Shown in pieces: positions 18,187 to 26,825 of a stretch of 64,000 bases of DNA (positions are counted from its first letter, which is position 1; every line of letters starts with the position of its first letter). The stretch covers positions 372,001 to 436,000 of the forward strand of contig JADKFX010000001.1 in assembly GCA_016717265.1 (NCBI GenBank), written 5' to 3'. Origin of the DNA: Saprospiraceae bacterium. Its GTDB lineage: Bacteria > Bacteroidota > Bacteroidia > Chitinophagales > Saprospiraceae. A program made the translations under genes and the position numbers. Under the pieces are notes generated by a model that saw only the letters and a program-made list of their open reading frames with translations, was not told where the DNA came from and made no database searches.

Positions 18187-21100
18187 TCAACGGATAAGAA
18201 TTAATCTTTTTGTATCTGTAAAGTCTTCGGTATTCATTTGCATGTATAACATTCCGAATGTATTTAATTCTGTTTGCTTCAATTCAAATTCATGATAGCC
18301 TTTCGTGTAGTGCTTCGTTACCCGATGTATTACTTTTCCATTCATTTCGTAAAATATAAATTCTACTTCCTGTGCTTTTGATATCTCAAATCCTATGTTC
18401 GTAGATTCCTGAAACGGATTTGGTTTGTTCTGATATAATACGGTTGCTATTTCTCCTCCACTTCCATTGGATCCTCTACTCTGTAATGTTATCGGATGAA
18501 TCTTAACTTCTGCATCATACCATTGTGCAGTTAGGATTTCCTCTTGCATCCGGATTTGATTCGTAAGTTTGATTTCTGCTTCCGATTTTACAACCAAGGT
18601 AAATAATGCTGTTTTCGGTGTTACTATTTTACCTTTGTTTTGTGTTACCGACATGACCACTTTGTTTCCATTGATTACATACTCATCGGCTGTAATTTCC
18701 AATTGTCCACTTTCTATACTTTCAATTTGTACTTTTTGTGCATCCAACTCAAAGGCCATTTGCATTCCTTCAAAACTCATCCCTTCCGTTGCATAGATCG
18801 CTATCCTTTGTGTATTGCTTGCTCCTAACATTTGCTCCTGATAATACAGGGGCATTTGATTGGCATTCCTACTGGTGCTGTTCTGCGCATTTCCTGCATC
18901 TACATCGATATTAATATCTCCCATCTTGATTCCATAAAAATCAGCATTCATTTGATTCCTATTAATCAAACTATAATTAATTGAATGTTCAAATCCACAT
19001 GGGTTATCTGTTGGTACGATGCTATTCGTTGGTACAAATTTCCACGATGGACTTTGTGCAAACGCATTGATCTTTCCTAATATTAATCTTCTGATTTCTG
19101 ATATATCCGCGGCTGTGATTGAACAGTTTGCATTTACATCGGCTGCCAAATATTTATACGGACTATCAAATGTTTGGATTCCTAATATATGTCTTTGGAT
19201 TAATACGATATCATACGTACTTACACCATTTATAAAGCCCGTATTCTTTTCTGCTTGTATCGTATAATTCATTCCTGCCGTTAAGCTTGGAAATGTAAAT
19301 ACTCCATTCGCATCCGTATAGGTCGAATTCGTTCCTGCTGGTGTTTGTCTTTGCCAACTCACGATCGCATCTTTTACGGCTCCATTCGCAATCGTTACAA
19401 TCTTACCTTGTACTGTCAGTCCGGTAGGACATACATGATTCGGATCCTGTATTTCTAAGGTCGCTTCGCAATAATCTGAATTGCCGGATGAATCCACTAC
19501 ATATACCCGCAATATATTCTTGCCAATATTCGAACAACTAAATAACATCGATGCTTCAAATCGTCCGTTTAACAAAAAGTAATAGTTCAATTTATCTTTC
19601 TGTGTACAATTGTCTTCACTATTCAAATTAAAATCTTTCGCCCAAATTTCAATACTTTGGGTACTTGGCATCACGGTCGTTACAATATGACCAATACAAT
19701 AGGGCGTTGGCTTCTTTGCATCCCGTACGGTCAATAAAAATGAACACACCGATTCATTGTTGCAGGCATCCCGTACTCTGAATGTTATTTTATGGATTCC
19801 TACTGGATATATTCCCGATGCATTTTTTCCACTTCCACTATACGCTCCATCTACCGTCCCATTATTATTTATATCGACATCATGCGACCATACTAAATCT
19901 GTCGAATCCGTACAATCGTCTAGTGCAGATGCTACCAAACTTACCTGGCCTGAACATCCTGGACCAAATACATCCTCTGCTCGATCCAAACAACTCGTTT
20001 GAAATACTGGTGCTACTACATTGCTTATTTTAATTACCTGCGTCCACGTCCAATATCCTACTGGTGTTTTATCATTTGGATTATATACACACCAATCTAT
20101 TACGATCCATTTTCTTAATATTTTTAAACATGCATCCGGATCTAAGGTAAATATTAAATCATCATAAGTCTGTATGATATTACTACATTTATCGGCTCCT
20201 GTTATCTCTGGTTTTCCAGTAATATCGGGTGTCAAATGCAGTTTACTCATACACGTTGTATTACTTAAATAATCCAGAGGCCATTTTACTTTTACATTAT
20301 CCGGTGTATAATCATTGATCTGTATTATTTGTGTACAACTTGATACTAATCCTCCTGGATCTGTTGCTTCAAATCTTCTGTAGATTTTGCCCTGACCGCA
20401 TTTCAAATCATACGTTACAAATTCTTTTATCGTCACCCCACAGCCATCGTATGCATATCCATCTATTTTGGCTCCGTTAAATGTTGCTTTAGGATCATTG
20501 ATCACAATTGCTTTGCGATCGGCAGCATTGCTTCTTACCTTGCCAAATACATTTAAATCTGTATAATCATATTCACAGCTTACCGTAATATTCGGTGGAC
20601 ATACAATAATCGGTGCAAGTTTATCTTGTACTTCGATTTCTACCATACAGGTATTGTTATTGCCATGGATATCCCATACCCGCATCGATACCATTAAGGT
20701 CTTTCCAATATCTGCACAACAAAAATATACATAGGGACCCCACTGATCTGCATTCGATGTACCACAGGGTACTCCAAGATCCATTCGTCTGGCTTCATAT
20801 CGATCAATGCCACAATTATCTAGCGAACCATCATCAAATGTTATTGCCGATACTTTTGCCGTACCATCTGAGGTCAGGGTCACTACGGTCTTTTGATCAC
20901 ATACTGGAATCGGTGGTACCTGATCTTCAACCAATACTTCGGTTGCACAGTCTGTATAATTTCCACATTCATCCGTTACCCGAAAAATTACCCAGCTTAA
21001 TCCCAATGGCAAGCCACTGATACTATAAAACCCATTGCCTAAATAGACTATATTATTCGTATTTGCTCCATCTAAGGTCGCTGTATCCCCATTCCTTACT

Positions 21101-23529
21101 AATTTATAACCTACTTGTACCGTCGTCTTCGAACACTCTTCAATCACTGTTGGTGATGGTAATATTACTGAACCCGTACAACTCCAAATATCTGTACTGA
21201 TCGTTACATTCTGACCACATGCTATGATCGGTCCCTTCTCATCGATTACTTTGATCACCTGATAATGCGTGATTACATTCTGACCTGATGGACGGCACCA
21301 ATCAATATACGTCCATTTACGCAATACTTTAAATGTATATGGACATACTGGTAATAACTGATCTTCATACGTCAATGCAATTTTACAGACCCCCCAACTC
21401 GGATACACTGCTTCTCCGCCTGCTGTCGGTACCCCCGTATGTTGCGGACCAGGGATCGTATCAAAACAAATCTTAGACAGACTATCTCCTAAATGAAATA
21501 TCGTATCGCGTGGCCATACAATATCTACCGCTGGATCGATCTTTTCAAAATATACACATTGATCACAGGTATCCGAATGATTCCCACTCGCATCCGTATA
21601 ATAATAACTGATCGTCCGTTTTCCTGCCAGGATCGAATCGCATGGATATTTTACCGTCACATCACTTAATACATGACGCGTTACCGGCGAACAATTATCA
21701 ATAACTACTGGACTAATCAATACATACTTAGTCCGATTACAAAATACGGTGTCATTTACCGGACATGTGAGTACCGGTGGTAATTTGTCTTCTACATAAA
21801 TTGTGCCCCAACAAGAATTGTTGGTTATGGTATCTAAAACGGTTACTGTAATTAATTTTTTAATATAATTGTAAGTCACTGGATTTGGAATTTGTTTTCC
21901 ATCCAGACTTAAATTTACTTTCATAGAATTTGTGCAAGCTCCATTCACCATCATATCTGGGCTAATCAATGCTTCGCAATCTTCATCTAAAGAAACATTT
22001 ACAAGATTATTACATGCAATGGAACTTCCTAAAACCCGAATGCTAAAATTACAATCATAGGAATTTCCATGACAATCCGTAGCTTCATAATCAACATTAT
22101 AAATACCGGGTCCAAGTGGATTATTTAAATCAGGACCTTGTGTTTGTGATAGAATAACAGAATCTGCGGTAAAACTAAAATTATAGATGATGAAGGTATC
22201 TTCCATTGACATATTCGTAGACCTTACATAAAAACACAATGGATCCATTCCATTACTATGAATTGATACAGAACCTAATGCAAGCGATGCGCCTGGTGGA
22301 TCTGCTAAAATACTATCTTTTCCATTAAATATAATTCCTGCTTCATCTCTTCTAAATCCTCCAAATCCAATAGATGCCATCCAATCGAAGGTAAAAATAC
22401 CAGGGCAGCTTGGTTGAATGCATGTGCTTAATACGGAAGTATCATTTCGATCATTTCCAGGAGTACCATTATTAATACCAACCATAATCAATGAATCTTT
22501 TCCCGGACTTAAATACACATATCCATCTGTACCTACAATTCCATCTCCATTTCCAACTTGTGCTTCTTCTGTCCTATTTATTCCATTGATTAAAGGATCT
22601 AAACCATTGTTAAATCCGGCAATATGCTGACATGGATCGTTGATAATTGGAATTAAATAATCTAATAAGATATCGCAATTTGCAGGATCATTAATTGCAA
22701 CTGTAATATTATCTGGACAGCTAATTACAGCTCTTGGATCTTGCAAAAGTACATGTGCAATAAAACTACAAATGGAAGTATTCCCAGCACAATCTGAAGC
22801 TATGTATTCAACTTGATAATCTCCTGGTGCTACTTCATCTCCAGGTTTAGGACCTTTGGTTTGAAAAACATTAATAGCATCAGGAGAAAAAATAAAATCC
22901 CGAATCGTTATACTATCGACTCCTTGTGTATTATCAGATTGCACTTCTAAGCAAAACCGATCGCCTTCTTGAATAAGTGTAGACGCAAAAATTCCTTCGG
23001 AGATTGCACCATTTCCAGTTGTAAGACTAGCATTTACATTTGCACCGTGAACCATATGTGTTATGGTCAATCGCACCCGGTCATTTGCAAATCCATCACC
23101 ATTATTCATTCGTGCACGCCAATTAAAGCTTAGTTGCCCTGAACAGGTTGCATAAAAGCAAACATTAAAAACATTATTTCCATTTCCAGGAGTGCCATTT
23201 GTAGTACCTACAATCGTTAATGAATCTGTGCCGTGAAGAATTAGCTGACCATTAGATCCATTTCCCATGCCTTCATGAAAACTAAAGAAGTTTACTGCAG
23301 AAATTGCATTTGTTGTAGTACAATTATCAGGATCGGCAAAAGGGTTTGGCCAAAATACTGTGGTGGCACATTCATTTGGAAGGACCGTAAATGTCAGGTC
23401 TGACGGACAGTTATTAATAACCGGCGCTATGATATCCGGGTTGCAATAAATTTGAGCTTTTGATATTTCTGGCCTTAGTGAAAGGCTTACAGTTAATACC
23501 ATGAAGCCCAGTAAGGTAGATTTACTCAC
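18187..23529 (-). CDS. Multi-HYR surface protein with carboxypeptidase-regulatory-like and dockerin-like domains, T9SS-exported
   Basis: A 1,780-residue protein with a signal peptide (about residues 1-26). It contains many HYR (hyalin-repeat, Ig-like) domains with the typical CP.NIT / DNC / ATD-GN-S-C pattern. The first two HYR domains are each split by an insert of about 150 residues (about 71-217 and 301-455); the two inserts are similar to each other (GTDSLTIVGTTNGTPGN and GKDSLIMVGINNGTPGN). Towards the C-terminus come a carboxypeptidase-regulatory-like domain (TVQGKIVTIANGAVKDAIV), a dockerin type I-like pair (STYDIVLIQRHILG and DVNANCSITAADISEIRRL), a cohesin-like or connector region, and a T9SS type A sorting domain beginning VLYQNKPNPFQESTNIGF. 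It is likely a cell-surface adhesin or scaffold. The C-terminal two thirds look richer in G+C than the start, hinting at a mosaic gene. Confidence 0.9.
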   Translation of the reverse strand: MSKSTLLGFMVLTVSLSLRPEISKAQIYCNPDIIAPVINNCPSDLTFTVLPNECATTVFWPNPFADPDNCTTTNAISAVNFFSFHEGMGNGSNGQLILHGTDSLTIVGTTNGTPGNGNNVFNVCFYATCSGQLSFNWRARMNNGDGFANDRVRLTITHMVHGANVNASLTTGNGAISEGIFASTLIQEGDRFCLEVQSDNTQGVDSITIRDFIFSPDAINVFQTKGPKPGDEVAPGDYQVEYIASDCAGNTSICSFIAHVLLQDPRAVISCPDNITVAINDPANCDILLDYLIPIINDPCQHIAGFNNGLDPLINGINRTEEAQVGNGDGIVGTDGYVYLSPGKDSLIMVGINNGTPGNDRNDTSVLSTCIQPSCPGIFTFDWMASIGFGGFRRDEAGIIFNGKDSILADPPGASLALGSVSIHSNGMDPLCFYVRSTNMSMEDTFIIYNFSFTADSVILSQTQGPDLNNPLGPGIYNVDYEATDCHGNSYDCNFSIRVLGSSIACNNLVNVSLDEDCEALISPDMMVNGACTNSMKVNLSLDGKQIPNPVTYNYIKKLITVTVLDTITNNSCWGTIYVEDKLPPVLTCPVNDTVFCNRTKYVLISPVVIDNCSPVTRHVLSDVTVKYPCDSILAGKRTISYYYTDASGNHSDTCDQCVYFEKIDPAVDIVWPRDTIFHLGDSLSKICFDTIPGPQHTGVPTAGGEAVYPSWGVCKIALTYEDQLLPVCPYTFKVLRKWTYIDWCRPSGQNVITHYQVIKVIDEKGPIIACGQNVTISTDIWSCTGSVILPSPTVIEECSKTTVQVGYKLVRNGDTATLDGANTNNIVYLGNGFYSISGLPLGLSWVIFRVTDECGNYTDCATEVLVEDQVPPIPVCDQKTVVTLTSDGTAKVSAITFDDGSLDNCGIDRYEARRMDLGVPCGTSNADQWGPYVYFCCADIGKTLMVSMRVWDIHGNNNTCMVEIEVQDKLAPIIVCPPNITVSCEYDYTDLNVFGKVRSNAADRKAIVINDPKATFNGAKIDGYAYDGCGVTIKEFVTYDLKCGQGKIYRRFEATDPGGLVSSCTQIIQINDYTPDNVKVKWPLDYLSNTTCMSKLHLTPDITGKPEITGADKCSNIIQTYDDLIFTLDPDACLKILRKWIVIDWCVYNPNDKTPVGYWTWTQVIKISNVVAPVFQTSCLDRAEDVFGPGCSGQVSLVASALDDCTDSTDLVWSHDVDINNNGTVDGAYSGSGKNASGIYPVGIHKITFRVRDACNNESVCSFLLTVRDAKKPTPYCIGHIVTTVMPSTQSIEIWAKDFNLNSEDNCTQKDKLNYYFLLNGRFEASMLFSCSNIGKNILRVYVVDSSGNSDYCEATLEIQDPNHVCPTGLTVQGKIVTIANGAVKDAIVSWQRQTPAGTNSTYTDANGVFTFPSLTAGMNYTIQAEKNTGFINGVSTYDIVLIQRHILGIQTFDSPYKYLAADVNANCSITAADISEIRRLILGKINAFAQSPSWKFVPTNSIVPTDNPCGFEHSINYSLINRNQMNADFYGIKMGDINIDVDAGNAQNSTSRNANQMPLYYQEQMLGASNTQRIAIYATEGMSFEGMQMAFELDAQKVQIESIESGQLEITADEYVINGNKVVMSVTQNKGKIVTPKTALFTLVVKSEAEIKLTNQIRMQEEILTAQWYDAEVKIHPITLQSRGSNGSGGEIATVLYQNKPNPFQESTNIGFEISKAQEVEFIFYEMNGKVIHRVTKHYTKGYHEFELKQTELNTFGMLYMQMNTEDFTDTKRLILIR

Positions 23530-23970
23530 GGGTTTTTTTTTCTATAGAGCAATAAGCTTGCCAAATTATTATGAGGTGGTGAAGCTGGCTTTTAATGAAA
23601 CGCCAAGATTTTGCAAAACATAGCTAATTATAATCTGCAACGATTGCATGAAGAATTGAATTTAAGTAAAGGTTTTTGACAATTCAAAAAACTTCAGCTA
23701 TAAAAAATGCTATACTAGAATTGTATAAAATGGAGATCGAAAAGTTATTTCTCAAAAAAAAATTAAAAAATTATTTCTATGCTAAAGGCTTACCCTTTTT
23801 TGTGGTCAACTAAAAAACAGCTTATCTTAAAGGTTAAACAATAAAAATATCAAATAATTCAAAGCTTAATAGAACCACGTTATAAGGTTTAATACTAAAA
23901 CTAAAAAGCAAACTAGAATTGGAAGAAATTAAATAATATCACAATGATTTTACTTGTTTCATTTTTTTCA
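23530..23970. other. AT-rich intergenic region
   Basis: About 440 bases upstream of the 1,780-residue protein gene. It presumably holds that gene's promoter, but I see no clear TTG/TAnnTTTG pair and no reading frame of note. Confidence 0.4.
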
Positions 23971-23974
23971 AAAA

Positions 23975-24002
23975 AAAATGGGGCCATTTACTGCCCCATT
24001 TT
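23975..24002 (-). terminator. Terminator of the 24,060-26,138 gene (shared hairpin type)
   Basis: Stem AAAATGGGGC / GCCCCATTTT with an 8-base loop, followed on the minus strand by a T run. It is the same hairpin type that ends the 26,826, 30,690, 35,499 and 40,485 genes. Confidence 0.8.
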
Positions 24003-24059
24003 AAGAATTTAATCATTCATTTTTTGAATGAAAAAACAGCATTCAAAAAAATAAGAATA

Positions 24060-26138
24060 TTAGTTTTGGATCATGAGCTGTTGTGTTTTTTGTTTTGTGC
24101 TATTTGCAACACGAACTAAATAAACACCCATACGAACTTGTAAAGTTTTTAAATCCAACTCAATATTATTTTGATCAGCTGTAAGTTTTACTCTAAAAAT
24201 TAATTTACCATATAAATCGATCATCATAATTTCTTTATCCGTTCTTTCGAAGCCTTGAATTTTTACATCTGCAAAATCAGTAGCAGGATTTGGCATAATT
24301 TGCAAATCAGATGGTAATTCTTCTAAACCTTCTAAATTAGTTTGAACATCTGAAATCTGATGTTCTTCACCGATAAGATTGTTTCCACCACCAAGAGTAT
24401 GGAACCAACCATTTATTTCTGTAGAAGTTTGACCTGGGCCACATTTTGTACGAATTTGGTAATGATAAAAACTTCCACTTAATAAACCTGTAAAATTATG
24501 TTCTAAGGCAGGTCCTGTTTTATTTGCCCAACTCGTCCAGGGAGACCAAACTCCAGGAGATAATTCATATCGATTTCTCAATTCGTATAATCCACCTGTT
24601 GAACAGGTTGCAGATTGTGCTTTCCATTTAATTTTAGCTGAATTTGTAGTAGTATCTCTGTGATAAACCTGGATAGGATATTTACAGGTAAATGCTAAAA
24701 CATTTACATTAAAACTGCAAGTAGTGGTATTGCCATTTACATCTGTAGCTTTATAAGTATTCACGGTTGTACCTACAGGATATGAAACTCCTGAAGCGAA
24801 ACCAGCGGTTTGCATTATGGTAGCACCAGGATCATTGTCAACTGCACAAAGTGCAGGATAATTAACGATGGCTGTGCATACATTGGCTGCAGCAGTAACT
24901 GTAATATCCTGACAATCTGTTTGTCCGCATCCGACTACTAAAACTGCAACAGGGTTAGAAGCATTTCTAGAATAGCTTGGAATTCCAAATTGATTACATG
25001 AAAACCACCAGGTAGCTGTTGGGTTTATATAATAGACACCAGGATTAGAAGGTGCTGTAAAATTTATGGAATGTGCGCCACCAGAACCGCCTGTGGTACT
25101 AAATAAACAAGATGAAAAAACAGTTCCAATCCCATCATTCATACCTACATAATGTTGTGTAATGCAGCCACAACAACCTCCACAACCTCCATTCACAGAA
25201 GTACTTCGGTTAAATGAAAGATTAACAGCAGCACCAGGATTTACGACTGCATAATTTGTACCCGTTCCAGCAAGATTGATTGCACTAAATATAGATGTCC
25301 TACCGAGTGCATCATATGATTTTGGATTTGGAGCACAAATAACAATATTAGGATTTCCACCAATTACTGTAACTGTTTGGTTACAAGTTGCAGTTGCACC
25401 ATTAAAATCTGTAACCGTCCACTTTACGATAGTGACACCATTTGGATATGAATTTGGAGCATTGTTTACAATAGATAGAATATTACAGTTTGGAGTTACC
25501 GTTGGAACTCCTAAATTTACCTGTCCTGAAGAAATTTCACAGGTTCCAGGGTTTGCATTAACAACTACATTTGCAGGACAACTAATCATTAAAGCATTAC
25601 TGCACAAGATCGTTGGAGCTGTTGAACCACTAATGGTAACCGTGTAGGTACCACTTCCACATAACCAGGAATCCAATTGAAGGCCATATTGTGTAGTCAC
25701 ACTAGCATTAAATGAATAATTATAGCCGTTAGATCCAGCACCATTCTGGCTCAACAGGGTTAATGTTCCATTTCCTGAGTAATCACAAAGATTTACACAA
25801 CCATCTGTAGATCGATAGTTCCACATTGTGCTTCCACCTGACCAATTGGTAGTGACCATGACATTAATGATATCTCCAGCATTTGCATTAAAAATAAACC
25901 AAACATGGTCTGCACTATTATCCGTATAAGAACCACTAAAGGTCCCCATGCCTGAATGATCATAATCTGATACCGGTGCTTGTGTATGGCAGGCTTTTAC
26001 CTGGCTTGGTAGATTTAAAACTAGCAAGAACAGCATGAAGCCTAAAAACTTCATTGGTGAATGGAACTTACTGAATAGAGCAACATTAGTTTTCTTGCAG
26101 CTTTCTTGGGATCCTAGAGTAGAAATTTGGTTTTTCAT
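24060..26138 (-). CDS. T9SS-exported HYR protein with CGGCC-type Cys-rich domain
   Basis: A 692-residue secreted protein. The signal sequence core (MKFLGFMLFLLVLNLP) begins at residue 29. The upstream start is kept because both the leader and the first codons (MKN-IS) are conserved with the 29,530-30,045 gene. After it come a jelly-roll-like domain (about 50-180, WFIFNANAGDIINVMVTT), a HYR domain (about 185-265), and a Cys-rich domain with CGGCCGCITQHYVGMNDG and WWFSCNQFG (about 270-405). Then follow a second HYR unit starting DCQDITVTAAANVC, an Fn3-like domain (CKYPIQVYHRDTTT to NGWFHTL), and a T9SS type A sorting domain starting LQIMPNPATDFADVKI. The last three modules match four other genes downstream in the cluster. 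It is probably a surface-bound adhesin or binding protein; its ligand is unknown. Confidence 0.88.
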   Translation of the reverse strand: MKNQISTLGSQESCKKTNVALFSKFHSPMKFLGFMLFLLVLNLPSQVKACHTQAPVSDYDHSGMGTFSGSYTDNSADHVWFIFNANAGDIINVMVTTNWSGGSTMWNYRSTDGCVNLCDYSGNGTLTLLSQNGAGSNGYNYSFNASVTTQYGLQLDSWLCGSGTYTVTISGSTAPTILCSNALMISCPANVVVNANPGTCEISSGQVNLGVPTVTPNCNILSIVNNAPNSYPNGVTIVKWTVTDFNGATATCNQTVTVIGGNPNIVICAPNPKSYDALGRTSIFSAINLAGTGTNYAVVNPGAAVNLSFNRSTSVNGGCGGCCGCITQHYVGMNDGIGTVFSSCLFSTTGGSGGAHSINFTAPSNPGVYYINPTATWWFSCNQFGIPSYSRNASNPVAVLVVGCGQTDCQDITVTAAANVCTAIVNYPALCAVDNDPGATIMQTAGFASGVSYPVGTTVNTYKATDVNGNTTTCSFNVNVLAFTCKYPIQVYHRDTTTNSAKIKWKAQSATCSTGGLYELRNRYELSPGVWSPWTSWANKTGPALEHNFTGLLSGSFYHYQIRTKCGPGQTSTEINGWFHTLGGGNNLIGEEHQISDVQTNLEGLEELPSDLQIMPNPATDFADVKIQGFERTDKEIMMIDLYGKLIFRVKLTADQNNIELDLKTLQVRMGVYLVRVANSTKQKTQQLMIQN

Positions 26139-26734
26139 TTAATAAAATTTTGAGTTTGAATTGAAAATTAAGCTTTTAATAAGTATAATCGTACTACCTA
26201 TTTATAATTCTTTGATGCATAGTGCATTATATTATAAGTTTTAATCACTAATCGTTTTTGGGAAAACAAGAAATCCTTCCAGATTGTATCGATATATTGG
26301 TACCAACCATCTTTTTAATATAAAAATCTCTAAATTAAATGGTTTTCAAAATAATTGTCCAAATGTAGAAATTTTTAATATCATATGCAAGTTTTTTTTC
26401 AATTGTCTTTAGGAGTAATTTGTTGTTTTTCGCTTAATAAAAATGGAGTGGGTTTATTCTAGAATTGTTCGCCGCATGCTTTTGTTGAGATTCATCGAGG
26501 ATATTGGATTTCTAAAATTATTGATATTGAGGCATGAATCGAGATCCATTCTTCATTTACATTGCCCGTTGGCTTCATTTTACAAGATTGAAATTAAGAT
26601 AGAATTTACCACCATTAAAAAAGGGTTTACTCAAGCGAGAAACAATAAGTTCAAGCATAAAATTTACAAAAAACCAAACTAAAAAGATATATTTTTTGCC
26701 ATTGTAGAATCCAAGATTTTAGCCTTTCTTAAAT
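26139..26734. other. Intergenic region upstream of the 692-residue HYR gene
   Basis: About 600 bases, AT-rich. The first ~45 bases upstream of the 26,138 start (minus strand AAGCTTAATTTTCAATTC, then CTCAAAATTTTATT) are conserved with those upstream of 30,045, so they probably carry a shared leader or regulatory signal. A 79-codon plus-strand frame at 26,443-26,682 has no support. Confidence 0.45.
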
Positions 26735-26766
26735 AAAAAATGGGGCCATTTCCAGCCCCATTTTTT
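26735..26766 (-). terminator. Terminator of the 26,826-29,510 gene (shared hairpin type)
   Basis: A perfect 12-bp stem AAAAAATGGGGC / GCCCCATTTTTT with an 8-base loop, 60 bases after the stop. Confidence 0.85.
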
Positions 26767-26825
26767 AATACTTATACTTAAATATTTTAAGAATAATATA
26801 CGATTTTAAACTATTACAGAAAGCG

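Noticed and set aside
26443..26682. 79-codon plus-strand frame in an intergenic region
   Set aside because: No family features or ribosome site; composition fits chance in AT-rich DNA.
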